A stretch of 64,000 nt of DNA, from positions 413,439 through 477,438 of the forward strand of contig NZ_BMXF01000002.1 in the NCBI RefSeq assembly GCF_014651615.1, read 5' to 3'. The DNA comes from Persicitalea jodogahamensis. GTDB lineage: Bacteria > Bacteroidota > Bacteroidia > Cytophagales > Spirosomataceae. This document shows positions 52,831 to 61,810 of this stretch, in pieces (positions within the stretch are counted from its first letter, which is position 1; the number at the start of each line of letters is the position of its first letter). The notes beneath the pieces are model-generated. The model ran no database searches and was not told the origin of the DNA. It worked only from the letters and a program-made list of their open reading frames with translations. Both the position numbers and the translations under genes were made by a program.

Positions 52831-53639
52831 GGCTGCAATTCGGTTTTGGCGCGGTTCCAGTACTCGTCCATTTCGGGCAGCGACATTTCGGCCAGCGACT
52901 TGCCATCGGCCTTGGCGTGCTCTTCCATGAACTGGAAGCGTTTGATGAACTTCTTATTCGTGCGTTCCAGGGCAGTTTCGGGATTAAGGTCCACAAAGCG
53001 GGCGTAGTTGACGAGTGAGAACAACAGATCGCCGAATTCGGCCTCGGCCTCCTTCGTATCCAGCACGGCATCGGTATCGGCGTTGAAATGCGCCTTGAAT
53101 TCCTGCATCTCTTCCTGCACTTTTTCCCAAACCTGACTTTTCTCGTCCCAGTCGAAGCCGGCTCCCCGCGCTTTTTCCTGAATCCGCATGGCTTTCACCA
53201 GCGCGGGAAGTGATTGCGGCACCCCCGACAGCACCGAGCGGTTACCCTCTTTGAGTTTGAGTTGTTCCCAGTTCTGCTTCACTTTCTCTTCGGTGTCGGC
53301 CACAACGGTGTTGCCTTCGGCGTCGCCGTAAATGTGCGGATGGCGTGAAATCAGTTTCTCACAAATCCCGTTCAGCACATCGGCAACATCAAAGGCTCCG
53401 GTTTCTGAACCGATCTTGGCATAAAAAACCATGTGCAGCATCAAATCACCGAGTTCTTTTTTGATTTCGGGCAGATCGTTTTCCAGGATCGCGTCCGACA
53501 GCTCGTATGTTTCCTCGATGGTCAGGTGGCGCAGGCTCTCCAGCGTCTGCTTGCGATCCCACGGGCACTTTTCCCGCAGATCATCCATAATGGTAAGGAG
53601 GCGATCGAAGGCGGCAAGTTGGGTTTGGCGGTTGTTCAA
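52827..53639 (-). CDS. mazG: Nucleoside triphosphate pyrophosphohydrolase MazG
   Basis: A protein of 270 residues. The start is put at a TTG (53639) because NNRQTQLAAFDRLL matches family N-termini and the longer frame to the GTG at 53708 translates a degenerate tandem repeat (SFTKFAQSFTKY). It has two MazG helical domains: LREKCPWDRKQTLESLRHLTIEETYEL (EExxE-type metal site) and FGDLLFSLVNYARF. It removes abnormal NTPs or lowers ppGpp. First gene of mazG-thiN-acyltransferase-mcrC. Confidence 0.92.
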   Translation of the reverse strand: MNNRQTQLAAFDRLLTIMDDLREKCPWDRKQTLESLRHLTIEETYELSDAILENDLPEIKKELGDLMLHMVFYAKIGSETGAFDVADVLNGICEKLISRHPHIYGDAEGNTVVADTEEKVKQNWEQLKLKEGNRSVLSGVPQSLPALVKAMRIQEKARGAGFDWDEKSQVWEKVQEEMQEFKAHFNADTDAVLDTKEAEAEFGDLLFSLVNYARFVDLNPETALERTNKKFIKRFQFMEEHAKADGKSLAEMSLPEMDEYWNRAKTELQP

Positions 53640-53670
53640 TGGAAAGTTGATTTTTCGGTGAAGGTACTTT

Positions 53671-53700
53671 GTGAAACTCTGTGCAAACTTAGTGAAACTG
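53671..53700. repeat. Degenerate 10-11 base tandem repeat upstream of mazG
   Basis: Three units read GTGAAACTCT, GTGCAAACTTA and GTGAAACTG. This short-period motif resembles the repeated TTxGTGAAACTxxGTG words found in spacers of many bacteria. It would be translated as SFTKFAQSFTKY if mazG began at 53708, which argues for the TTG start. Confidence 0.5.
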
Positions 53701-53741
53701 CGGCGCACCGGACGGACCGCCCTGTAATCAATACAACGTAA

Positions 53742-54866
53742 TCAAACAAGCCGATTGCCGGCTGGCGATTGCTGATCGCCCTTTTCTCGCCAAAGTACCT
53801 CGTACTCCAAAAGTAGCGTCCAGCAATGTGCCTCGCAAGTCCAGTTCATATGGAAAATCTTGTGAGATGCCATTTTGTACAACTCCGGAGATTCGTAAGC
53901 CGTCAGTAATCCGGCAATGAAGAAACGGAAGCCGTCGAAATCTTTTTCGGTGAACTTCTCCACCGCAATCCGGGGCGGCGCTTGTCCCAGTCGCAGCAGC
54001 GAAGTTGCCAGCAATAGCCGGTTCATGGGGTGGATTTCGGTGCGTAGCGATTCCTCTGCATCCCTGACGAGTTTCGCTTTGACAGGCCATAATGCGGCTG
54101 GATCAAAAGCCGATATCAGTCGTGCTATGTGATATATGATAAGGGTAGTGCTCGGGTATTGATGGGCACAGCGAAATGGTTCGACGCGGTAACGGTCGGT
54201 TTCAACAACCGAGCGAATATAAAGCAGGCTGTGGGCGTCGTGTTGGTTGAGGGGCAATTTGTAGTAAAACAGGCAGTACAGAATATTGCTCAGCACACAG
54301 GCGTCGAATTCTACGTACATATTTTTTCCGAACCATGTCGAGTACGCCTTTAGTCTAAGGTACTGGGGGTAGGTGTTTTTGATCCACTGCTTGCTACCGT
54401 TGGCGTGTTGGGCGAGTTTGTCTTTGAGCCAACGCAAATCTTCCGGTCCGGGATCGGTGGTCAGGTAGACAAACGCCGTGTCGTCCACGTCGTCGGGAAT
54501 GCGAAAATGTTCGAAATGGCGGAAGAGGTATCCATTCGGAAAGTGGCGGGAGGGCTTTGTCTTCCAGAAATTATAGGTCTTCAGGCCGTCCTTGTTCTGG
54601 AAGTCGGGGTAGTTTTTTTTGATTTTGGACAAAATCAGATCCACTTGCTTTTGTTCTTCAGGTAAAAGCTTGTCGCGGAGCGACTTCAGGGTGAAGCCAA
54701 TGATAGCCGAGAAAAAAATTGTGGTGTCGGGACGCGCGTAACCGATGGAGGCATTACGGCGGTAAGCCGGGAATAGTCCCGCTGGGAAGTACTTTGTATC
54801 CGGCGACTGCAACGAGGTGATTTTTTTCAGGAAATAAGGCACTGTTGAATCAATTTCCTTATTCAT
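53742..54866 (-). CDS. Hypothetical protein with class II terpene-cyclase-like DxDDTA motif
   Basis: A protein of 374 residues, soluble and helix-rich with no signal peptide. The centre holds TYNFW (98-101 region), RHFPNGYLFRHFEHF and DDVDDTAFVYL, in which D126-V127-D128-D129-T-A fits the DxDDTA acid motif of class II terpene cyclases. A later FDACVLSNILYCLF (188-201) resembles the helix following this motif in prenyltransferase/squalene-cyclase toroids. It is shorter than known beta-gamma cyclases (about 500). It could be a cyclase, a toroid protein of other function, or only convergent. No prenyltransferase or P450 lies beside it. Confidence 0.7.
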   Translation of the reverse strand: MNKEIDSTVPYFLKKITSLQSPDTKYFPAGLFPAYRRNASIGYARPDTTIFFSAIIGFTLKSLRDKLLPEEQKQVDLILSKIKKNYPDFQNKDGLKTYNFWKTKPSRHFPNGYLFRHFEHFRIPDDVDDTAFVYLTTDPGPEDLRWLKDKLAQHANGSKQWIKNTYPQYLRLKAYSTWFGKNMYVEFDACVLSNILYCLFYYKLPLNQHDAHSLLYIRSVVETDRYRVEPFRCAHQYPSTTLIIYHIARLISAFDPAALWPVKAKLVRDAEESLRTEIHPMNRLLLATSLLRLGQAPPRIAVEKFTEKDFDGFRFFIAGLLTAYESPELYKMASHKIFHMNWTCEAHCWTLLLEYEVLWREKGDQQSPAGNRLV

Positions 54867-55001
54867 ATTTTTATAAATATCTGAAATAAAACCAGTTACA
54901 AAGTTGTGTCGAACTTAGTAACCTAGCGGGTGCAAAATTGGCATAATACTTGATACCCACTTTATTACCCATTCGATATAACTTTAAAAATCACTACTGC
55001 A

Positions 55002-55727
55002 ATGAAACGTCTACTACCTATCGTATTGCTATGCCTGATTTCGGGCGGGGCCATGGCCCAACTGCGCACCTTCATTCTATCCAACATCGACCACCGCGGT
55101 TTCGTCAGCCTCTCGGCGGGTTATAGCCTGCCGGGCTGCAACACGCCTTTCGGCAAAAATACGGAACATATCATGGGAAGCGGCCAGTTTGCGCAGACCT
55201 CAGTAGGGTATCGTTTCGGCCGCCGCCTGGGTGGGGTTGTCAGTTATTCGTACGGCACCAACACCATTCTGAAGGATGCGCTGCTGAACTCAATCGGCAA
55301 TAACGTCGATCCCGCCGACTGGGACAGCCATGCTACTAACTGTACTTTGCAAAGCGTGATGGCCGGACCATTGCTAATGGTACCCGCTGGGCGCTTTCAG
55401 TTCGACTTCCAACTCACCGCGGGCCTGGCCCAATCCACCAGTTCTCACATCGAACTGAATTCCCGGGGGCGGGACGAACCCGTCTCCTATAAAACTCCAT
55501 CCCAAAGTACCCATGCTTTTGCGGCCGGAGCCGGGGCCACAGCCCGTTTCAAGCTAAACCGCTGGCTGGGTATTCATTCCTCCCTGCAATACATTGCCGC
55601 TAATTTGAAGTACAGCGATCTCCAGCAGGAAATCCGCCTCGGCAGCCAACGCTCCGTCGAAACCATCAACGCCAGCCAGCCGCTGGGAATGATGAATTGG
55701 GGGGGAGGGATTAGCTTCATTTTTTAG
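55002..55727 (+). CDS. Predicted outer-membrane beta-barrel protein
   Basis: A protein of 241 residues. The signal peptide (MKRLLPIVLLCLISGGAMA, cleavage before Q) is followed by alternating strands: GFVSLSAGYSLPG, TSVGYRFGRRLGGVVSYSYG, FQFDFQLTAGLAQS, RFKLNRWLGIHSSLQYI, and a C-terminal GGGISFIF ending in Phe. The family is not recognised. A TAACTTTA box (54979-54986), one mismatch from the -7 consensus, lies 15 bases before the ATG. It is divergent from the DxDDTA gene. Confidence 0.75.
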   Translation: MKRLLPIVLLCLISGGAMAQLRTFILSNIDHRGFVSLSAGYSLPGCNTPFGKNTEHIMGSGQFAQTSVGYRFGRRLGGVVSYSYGTNTILKDALLNSIGNNVDPADWDSHATNCTLQSVMAGPLLMVPAGRFQFDFQLTAGLAQSTSSHIELNSRGRDEPVSYKTPSQSTHAFAAGAGATARFKLNRWLGIHSSLQYIAANLKYSDLQQEIRLGSQRSVETINASQPLGMMNWGGGISFIF

Positions 55728-55797
55728 AAAGCCGGAAAGTACCAGAATGGCAAAGCAAGCAACTTCCGGTCTGTACAGCTTTTGTTTCAGTTGAAAA

Positions 55798-57045
55798 TTA
55801 CAACCCGTACTTAGTCTTCACCCGTTTCACAATCGGTCCCAGGGTAATGCCCTGAACCAGAATGGCGAAGATGACGATGCAGTAGGTAATCGACAGAATG
55901 ATGTCTTTGTCCATGGCCGCCGGAAGGGATAGGGCCAGGGCGATGGAAATGCCGCCCCGCAGGCCGCCCCAGGTCATGATGAGTGGGGTGCGGGGCATGA
56001 AGTTGACCGACCGGCGCAGGGCCAGAATGGGAATGTAGACCGAGACGAAGCGCGCAAACAAGGCGATAATGATGCCTAAGACGCCGGCTATCCAGTAGTT
56101 GTCAAGGTAGGGGATGATTACGATTTCCAAACCAATGAGCACGAATAGCAGTGCGTTCAGCGATTCATCCACCAATTCCCAGAACTTGTCCAGGTACTCT
56201 ACCGTCTCGCTCGACATAGCCTCGGAGCGGCCTTTGTTGCCGATGAACAGCCCAGCCACAACTACGGCCAGCGGACCCGAGAAATGCAGACTCGATGCCA
56301 GCGCGTAGCCGCCCATGACCAATGCCAGCGACAGCAGCACTTCGGTTTGATAATGGTCGATGGACTTCATCATTTTGTAGGTCACATAACCCAGCACGGC
56401 ACCCAGAATCAGGCCACCGCCGACTTCCTCTCCGAAGAGTAGTGCTACTTCGCCCGGGGTAACCTCTCCGACCCCCATCGTGGCTACTTCCAGAATGGTA
56501 AGAAAAATCACCACGCCCACGCCATCGTTGAACAATGATTCGCCCGTGATGACGATTTCCAGGTTTTTAGGAATTTTGGCTTCTTTCAAGATACCCAACA
56601 CCGCGATAGGATCGGTGGGCGAAATCAAGGCGCCGAGCAACAGGCAATTGATGAACGGAATGGCAAAACCCACGAAGGGCAACACATAGTAAAAAAGCGC
56701 CCCGATCAGGAAAGTGGACATCAGTACACCCAGCGTGGCAAAGCTCAGGATGCTCCATTTTTGCTCACGCATGAGCGCCATATCAGTGTGTAATGCTCCG
56801 GCAAACAGCAGAAAACTAAGCATCACTTCCAGCAGGACTTGCGGGAAATCTATTTCGCTTACCAGACCTTTGACGCCGGCCAGCACTACCGGGCTGAATT
56901 GCCCGACGATCAGGATGGCGATCGAACTCAGCAGGGCAATGAGCATGAGGCCTATGGTGGTGGGAAGCCTGAGATAGCGGAAATTAACGTAGGCAAAAAG
57001 GGCGCAAATAGTGGTGAGTAGGGCAATGACAGTAAACAGATCCAT
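55798..57045 (-). CDS. Na+/H+ antiporter of the CPA1 family
   Basis: A protein of 415 residues from the ATG at 57045. It has about 12 transmembrane helices. Motifs in order: PTTIGLMLIAL, FLLFAGALHTD, ALISPTDPIAVLGILKE, ITGESLFNDGVGVVIFL (the ND pair expected for proton/sodium exchange), and LIMTWGGLRGGISIALALSLP. It exports sodium or regulates pH. No long cytoplasmic tail. Divergent from the DUF389 gene. Confidence 0.93.
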   Translation of the reverse strand: MDLFTVIALLTTICALFAYVNFRYLRLPTTIGLMLIALLSSIAILIVGQFSPVVLAGVKGLVSEIDFPQVLLEVMLSFLLFAGALHTDMALMREQKWSILSFATLGVLMSTFLIGALFYYVLPFVGFAIPFINCLLLGALISPTDPIAVLGILKEAKIPKNLEIVITGESLFNDGVGVVIFLTILEVATMGVGEVTPGEVALLFGEEVGGGLILGAVLGYVTYKMMKSIDHYQTEVLLSLALVMGGYALASSLHFSGPLAVVVAGLFIGNKGRSEAMSSETVEYLDKFWELVDESLNALLFVLIGLEIVIIPYLDNYWIAGVLGIIIALFARFVSVYIPILALRRSVNFMPRTPLIMTWGGLRGGISIALALSLPAAMDKDIILSITYCIVIFAILVQGITLGPIVKRVKTKYGL

Positions 57046-57108
57046 TAACAAACAGAGTTAGATTGTAGGGGTTGGCTTGCTTTCTAGGTATTCAAATATA
57101 TATCTAAT

Positions 57109-57116
57109 TATCTTTG
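57109..57116 (+). promoter_or_regulatory. -7 element of the DUF389 gene
   Basis: TATCTTTG followed by GC is an exact TAnnTTTG match 32 bases before the ATG at 57148. The -33 region is weak (TTTC 24 bases before it). Confidence 0.6.
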
Positions 57117-57147
57117 GCCTCAGTATATTTTTTCTGTTTTCGCCACT

Positions 57148-58542
57148 ATGAATGAGCCTAAGTCACCCTTCCGCACCTCGGTTTTTCTACGCTATGTGCG
57201 AGGGTTTGTGTATCATTTGTTCAACCTGGAAGAGGGTAAAGCTGACGAAGAGGAAGTCATCGAAGACATCAAGCGGGGGGTGACCTTCCGGGGTACCAAC
57301 CTTTGGATTCTGATTTGTGCCATTTTTATCTGCTCCATTGGCCTCAATGTGAACTCGACTGCCGTGGTCATCGGGGCCATGTTGATTTCGCCGCTTATGG
57401 GGCCAATCATCGGCGTGGGGCTGGGCGTGGGGATTCTGGACCTGGACCTGATCCGCCGGGCCTTGAAAAACCTGGGCATCGCCGCCGGAATCAGTGTACT
57501 TTCCTCCACGGTTTATTTCCTGATTACCCCTCTCGACGACGCGCAGACGGAGATTTTGGCCCGGACTACGCCCACGCTCTGGGATGTGCTGATCGCCCTT
57601 TTTGGCGGCTTTGCAGGAATTATCGCCAGCACCCGGCAGGATAAGAGCAACGCCATTCCGGGTGTGGCTATCGCCACGGCCCTGATGCCGCCGCTGTGCA
57701 CGGCAGGCTACGGTATCGCCACCGGGCAGTGGGCTTTTTTTATTGGTGCATTTTATCTGTTTGCGATCAACTGCGTATTTATCACACTCTCCACGGTACT
57801 GATCGTCAAGTACCTGCGCTTTCGGCGTCGCCATTACGTGGATGATGCCACCGACCGCCGGGTACAAATCTGGGTCGGGTTCTTTGTATTGGCTACGGCC
57901 ATTCCCAGCGTCTTCCTGGCGGCCAATGTCGTGCGGAAGAGTTTTTTCGAGCGCAAGGCCCGCGATTTTGTGGAGGCGGAAATCAATACGCCAACTACCC
58001 AAATCATCAATCAGCAACTCCTTTACCGGCCCGATACTTCTAGAATTGTCATTACCTGTATCGGCCAAACGCTGGATAGCAGCCAAATCAGGCAAATAAG
58101 CAAACAGCTTCCCAAATATGGTCTGGATAAGACCGAATTAATCGTGCGACAGAACTACAACGAGGTCAACGCGCATATGCTCGATGAATTCAATACCAAT
58201 CTGCGCACGGGAATTTTGGAGGATCTGTACAAAAAGAACGAGGAACTGGTGCAGAATAAGGACGCCCGCATCGACATGCTCGAAAAAGAAATCGCTCGCT
58301 ACCGTACCATCAATACCCAATCGGGTGATATTGGTCAGGAAATCAAAGTGCAATACCCCAACATCAATGAGTTCTCGCTCACCATGTCTCCCATCTTCAA
58401 CTTAAAAACTGCCAAGGCCGATACCGCGTACCTGGCCTATGCCAAATTTGCCAAACGCCCCAGTTCGCGCGAAACCAAGCGCATGGAGGATTGGCTAAAA
58501 GTACGGGTGAAATCAAAGGATTTGCGGTTGGTAGTTCAGTAA
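57148..58542 (+). CDS. DUF389 domain membrane protein
   Basis: A protein of 464 residues. About six transmembrane helices (55-260) carry the DUF389 hallmark: VVIGAMLISPLMGPIIGVGLG, PTLWDVLIALFGGFAGIIAST, NAIPGVAIATALMPPLCTAGYG. A soluble C-terminal part (280-464) has a coiled coil (YKKNEELVQNKDARIDMLEKEIARY). Function is unknown; the membrane part suggests a channel or transporter. The stop is followed by a purine-only tract. Confidence 0.88.
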   Translation: MNEPKSPFRTSVFLRYVRGFVYHLFNLEEGKADEEEVIEDIKRGVTFRGTNLWILICAIFICSIGLNVNSTAVVIGAMLISPLMGPIIGVGLGVGILDLDLIRRALKNLGIAAGISVLSSTVYFLITPLDDAQTEILARTTPTLWDVLIALFGGFAGIIASTRQDKSNAIPGVAIATALMPPLCTAGYGIATGQWAFFIGAFYLFAINCVFITLSTVLIVKYLRFRRRHYVDDATDRRVQIWVGFFVLATAIPSVFLAANVVRKSFFERKARDFVEAEINTPTTQIINQQLLYRPDTSRIVITCIGQTLDSSQIRQISKQLPKYGLDKTELIVRQNYNEVNAHMLDEFNTNLRTGILEDLYKKNEELVQNKDARIDMLEKEIARYRTINTQSGDIGQEIKVQYPNINEFSLTMSPIFNLKTAKADTAYLAYAKFAKRPSSRETKRMEDWLKVRVKSKDLRLVVQ

Positions 58543-58576
58543 AAGGAGGAAGGGAGAGAAGGAGGGTGGAGGAAAG
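58541..58576. repeat. Polypurine tract between convergent genes
   Basis: Thirty-six bases of A and G with a single T, made of GGAGGAA/GGAGGG words, directly after the DUF389 stop. A similar tract on the other strand lies in the NIPSNAP gene (33665-33702). Such mirror-like purine runs can form triplex DNA. Confidence 0.45.
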
Positions 58577-58595
58577 TAAAATAGTTTGAGATGCA

Positions 58596-60398
58596 TTACA
58601 TTTTAACTTCTCGCTCTTTCACAATCGTCAGCACTTCCGGATCCTGCAACCGTTTTGCTAAGCCGAGCGTTTTGGGTACTTCGTAGTGAAAATAGTACTT
58701 CATCGTCTGGATTTTGCCTTCGTAAAAATCCGTGTTGCTTTCGCCAGGGCTGTTATCTGATAGAGCATTTTGGGCCACGATTCCTTGTTTTAGCCATTGC
58801 CACGCCACCGTCACCAGGCCGAACAACTCCATGTAGAGCGTGGCATCCATCAGAAAACGCTCATAGTCGCCTTGCTGGGCAAAGGGCAAGAGGGTACTGG
58901 TGACTTTCTGCAAGCGCTGGATTTCCTCGCCCAGCATCTTAGCGTAAGGTTGTAATGTCTCGTGGGTATTTGCTTCTGTGATGGTTTTGTCTATTTCAGC
59001 AAAGAGCAGTCGTGGGGCCTTTCCGCCCTGAATCGTCATTTTGCGACCCAGCAAGTCCTGCGACTGAATACCCGTGGTACCCTCGTAAATGGTGGTGATG
59101 CGGATGTCGCGGTACATTTGTTCCAACGGGAAATCTTCCGTGAATCCGTAGCCACCCAGTACCTGCAGACCTTCGTTCACCGAGCGGACGCCCATTTCGG
59201 TCGGGAATGTCTTGGCCACGGGCGTGAGCAATTCCAGCAGCAAAGTGTAGTTTTCTTTTTCTTCGCCTTTGCTCACGTGGGCCAGGTCCGATAGGCGGGC
59301 ACTTTCCAGCAACAGCGATAGCGAGCCTTCTACGATGGCCTTTTGAAATAGTAGCATCCGCTTCACATCCGGGTGGTTGATGATCATCGTCTGCGGCGAG
59401 TCGAGTTGGTTTTTCTCGTTGAGGCGGCGACTCTGCGGACGTTCTCTGGCGTATTCCAGCGAGGCGCAGTAGGCTGCCGACGCGATGGCCGCGCCCGTGA
59501 TCCCCACCGCAATGCGCGCTTCATTCATCATCTGAAACATGTAGCTCAGTCCCCGGTTCGCCTCGCCCAATAACCAGCCGTGGCAGTCGCCCCGGTCCCC
59601 CATCGTGAGGTGCATGGCCGGAGTACCACGCTGTCCGAGTTTGTGGTAGATTCCCGTGGAAGTCACGTCATTGTCCACGAAACTACCATCTTCCTCTAAT
59701 CTGAATTTCGGAACCACAAACAATGAAATGCCCTTCGTACCCTTCGGCGCGCCCTTGATTCGGACCAGCATCAAGTGCACCACATTATCCACCGCATCGA
59801 GGTCGCCCGCCGAGATGAAAACCTTCTGGCCCGTGATGCGGTAGCTGCCGTCGGGCTGCGGCTCGGCGGTGGTCGTAATGTCCGACAGCGAACTACCCGC
59901 CTGCGGTTCGGTCAGGGCCATGGTACCTTGCCATTGCCCGCCCAACATTTTGGCGACATATGCATCCACCAGGGCCGGCGATCCGAAGGTGGCGATCAGA
60001 TTGGCCGCACCGGAAGTCAGGCCGGTGTACATCATTCCGTTGTTGGCCGCCATTTGAATAAAATCCACACAGGCACCCACCATTTCAGGGAGTTGCTGTC
60101 CGCCTTTACCAAACGGAAAACCCGCCCCAATCAGCCCGCCTTCGCCCACGGCTTTCAGAAAAGGCTTGATTTGCGGATGCACCGTCACCTTGCCATCTTT
60201 CAACTCGGGCGGATTGCGATCCACGTCGCGGTAGTGCGGATGCATAAGGGTGTCGGCGATTTGCGTCACCGAGTCCAGCACCAGATCGAAGGTCTCCCGG
60301 TCGTGGGCTTCGAAGTAAAGGTACTTTGTCAGCTCAGGGGCATCGTGAACTTCGTAGAGCAAAAAGTCAAGGTTGCGGCGGTCGAAGTATTGGGGCAT
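58596..60398 (-). CDS. Acyl-CoA dehydrogenase, long form
   Basis: A protein of 600 residues, FAD-dependent. N-terminal helical part (1-110), then MALTEPQAGSSLSDITTTA (FAD/substrate region), LGQRGTPAMHLTMGDRGDC, and VLGGYGFTEDFPLEQMYRDIRITTIYEGTTGIQ with the catalytic Glu region, followed by a C-terminal extension (about 480-600) seen in FadE-like enzymes and AidB relatives. It carries out the first step of beta-oxidation. Transcribed alone. Confidence 0.93.
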   Translation of the reverse strand: MPQYFDRRNLDFLLYEVHDAPELTKYLYFEAHDRETFDLVLDSVTQIADTLMHPHYRDVDRNPPELKDGKVTVHPQIKPFLKAVGEGGLIGAGFPFGKGGQQLPEMVGACVDFIQMAANNGMMYTGLTSGAANLIATFGSPALVDAYVAKMLGGQWQGTMALTEPQAGSSLSDITTTAEPQPDGSYRITGQKVFISAGDLDAVDNVVHLMLVRIKGAPKGTKGISLFVVPKFRLEEDGSFVDNDVTSTGIYHKLGQRGTPAMHLTMGDRGDCHGWLLGEANRGLSYMFQMMNEARIAVGITGAAIASAAYCASLEYARERPQSRRLNEKNQLDSPQTMIINHPDVKRMLLFQKAIVEGSLSLLLESARLSDLAHVSKGEEKENYTLLLELLTPVAKTFPTEMGVRSVNEGLQVLGGYGFTEDFPLEQMYRDIRITTIYEGTTGIQSQDLLGRKMTIQGGKAPRLLFAEIDKTITEANTHETLQPYAKMLGEEIQRLQKVTSTLLPFAQQGDYERFLMDATLYMELFGLVTVAWQWLKQGIVAQNALSDNSPGESNTDFYEGKIQTMKYYFHYEVPKTLGLAKRLQDPEVLTIVKEREVKM

Positions 60399-60677
60399 AG
60401 CGGTTCGGGAATAGGTAGTGTAATTGAAAACAGGCGAGTGCTATTCTAACGCTTTCAGTGACTGGCGTTGTTTCACACACTTCCACATATTTTCATGAGG
60501 AAGTACCCCAGCAATTTTAGAAGAGCTAATAAATGCGATGAGATCGGTAACTCTAATAATTCGATCTCAGATATTTTTTACTCGTTTTCCATCACCTGTT
60601 CAAAATGCAATGCTCCCCAAAACTCAATAGCGTCCAAACGAAAAAAGCCCCAAATCTTTCGATTTGAGGCTTTCAGG
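60399..60677. other. Spacer between acyl-CoA dehydrogenase gene and tRNA-Asn
   Basis: 279 bases. A plus-strand frame of 82 codons across it ends in GSNQRPSD, which is the antisense of the tRNA, and is rejected. The right end holds the tRNA terminator. Nothing else is supported. Confidence 0.5.
60641..60673 (-). terminator. Terminator of tRNA-Asn
   Basis: The minus strand has AGCCTCAAATC, loop GAAA, GATTTGGGGCT (60671-60646), then TTTTTT. It lies immediately downstream of the tRNA. Confidence 0.75.
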
Positions 60678-60751
60678 CTCCCGAAGCTGGGCTCGAACCA
60701 GCGACCCTCTGATTAACAGTCAGATGCTCTAACCAACTGAGCTATTCGGGA
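60678..60751 (-). tRNA. tRNA-Asn (GTT)
   Basis: A 74-base cloverleaf on the minus strand: acceptor TCCCGAA pairs with TTCGGGA, discriminator G; D arm GCTC/GAGC; anticodon stem TCTGA/TCAGA with loop CTGTTAA giving anticodon GTT; variable GGGTC; T arm GCTGG TTCGAGC CCAGC. CCA is not encoded (CCT follows). It stands alone with its own promoter and terminator. Confidence 0.96.
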
Positions 60752-60827
60752 GTATATAGCAACGCACTTTGGTGGGTGCGAGAAAATTCAGAACTAAGTA
60801 GTTGGCCTTTTTCCTGAATTGTGGGTG

Positions 60828-60858
60828 CAAATGTAAGTCGTTACCCAAAACCACGCAA
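60828..60858 (-). promoter_or_regulatory. tRNA-Asn promoter
   Basis: The minus strand has TTG (60858-60856), 20 bases, then TACATTTG (60835-60828), matching the Bacteroidota -33/-7 consensus with ideal spacing. The leader would be about 70 bases. Confidence 0.7.
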
Positions 60859-60877
60859 GCGTTGTGAAGAGTTTTTT

Positions 60878-61159
60878 TTAGCCCTGCACTTTTTCAAGTA
60901 ATAACTCCTTGACTTTCCGCGCGTCGCCCTTCGTAAAATTTTTCATAATGATCTCGGCCCGCATCCGGGGAATCACCCGAATCGTGGAAAAAAAGACACC
61001 GGAGTCGATTTCCACGCCGGAAATGTCATTATAAAAAACAAAATTATCGGTGCTGTTGAGGGCCTTGCGTACTTTGAAGGTCACGCCCTTTTCGCCGAAG
61101 GTGATTTCATCGGGAAACATGGGGTTCATCAGGCCGCTGGCTCGGAATTTTTCGTTCAT
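60878..61159 (-). CDS. Small bacterial PH-like domain protein, hypothetical
   Basis: A protein of 93 residues, soluble: strands ITFGEKGVTFKVRK, FVFYNDISGVEIDSG, TIRVIPRMRAEIIMKNF and a final helix KGDARKVKELLLEKVQ. The strand pattern and single C-terminal helix look like a PH-like/GRAM fold. Function unknown. It starts 15 bases after the rsmG stop, same strand, so it is probably in its operon. Confidence 0.65.
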   Translation of the reverse strand: MNEKFRASGLMNPMFPDEITFGEKGVTFKVRKALNSTDNFVFYNDISGVEIDSGVFFSTIRVIPRMRAEIIMKNFTKGDARKVKELLLEKVQG

Positions 61160-61174
61160 GGGGTTGGGGTAGTG

Positions 61175-61810
61175 CTAGTTTTTGGTGGACAAAGGTACAT
61201 AAACGACTTTCTTGGTTTCAAAAAATTCTTCCTCAAAATCGTCGTTAAGATCGAAAATCTTTACGCGTCCTTTGTATTCGCTGATTTCATCGGCCAGGTC
61301 ACCACCTTTCAGGCAGAGAACGCCGTTTTTCAGTTCATGGAAAGAATTGGGACTAATACCGTGCCGGACCCAATCCACGAAAGGTGCCAATCGTGTGACG
61401 GCGCGGCTGAGCACGAACTCGTAGTTGGCGCGTTCGACGTACTCGGCGCGCGCTTTTTCGGCTACTACGTTGGGTAGTTTCAGCGCGTCAGTCACCTCCT
61501 GAACCACTTTGATTTTCTTGCCGATGCTATCGATCAGGTGAAAGTGTGCCTGTGGAAACAGAATCGCCAGCGGAATACCGGGAAAACCACCGCCCGTCCC
61601 GACATCCAGAATCGTGGTACCGGGCCGAAATTGAATGACTTTGGCAATCCCCAGCGAATGCAACACGTGCCGTTCATAGAGCGCATCGATATCTTTACGA
61701 GAGATGACATTGATCTGCGCGTTCCAGACTCTATAAAGCTCTTCCAACTGCGCAAATTGTTCTCGTTGCCGCTCGGTCAGGTCGGGGAAGTACTTTAAGA
61801 TTATTTCCAT
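61175..61810 (-). CDS. rsmG: 16S rRNA (guanine527-N7)-methyltransferase
   Basis: A protein of 211 residues that methylates G527 of 16S rRNA. It has INVISRKDIDALYERHVLHSL near the N-terminus, SAM motif ILDVGTGGGFPGIPLAI, and the later VLSRAVTRLAPFVDW. Order and length match RsmG (GidB). It lies 91 bases after the cystathionine synthase gene, with GGGTGTTTAGTTGTTTAGGG-like words in between. Confidence 0.95.
   Translation of the reverse strand: MEIILKYFPDLTERQREQFAQLEELYRVWNAQINVISRKDIDALYERHVLHSLGIAKVIQFRPGTTILDVGTGGGFPGIPLAILFPQAHFHLIDSIGKKIKVVQEVTDALKLPNVVAEKARAEYVERANYEFVLSRAVTRLAPFVDWVRHGISPNSFHELKNGVLCLKGGDLADEISEYKGRVKIFDLNDDFEEEFFETKKVVYVPLSTKN

Noticed and set aside
52831-53639. TPP riboswitch for thiN
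   Set aside because: No CUGAGA-type core or suitable fold is seen upstream; thiN overlaps mazG and is co-translated.
55733-55776. CCGGAA...TTCCGG stem as terminator after the outer-membrane protein gene
   Set aside because: Six-base stem with a large loop and no clean T-run; too weak to list.
57187-58095. Antisense open frame of 302 codons
   Set aside because: It is opposite the well-supported DUF389 gene; the protein is low-complexity G/D/R/H-rich text typical of shadow frames.
60468-60716. 82-codon frame ending in GSNQRPSD
   Set aside because: The end is the antisense of tRNA-Asn, a familiar false gene; the rest has no support.
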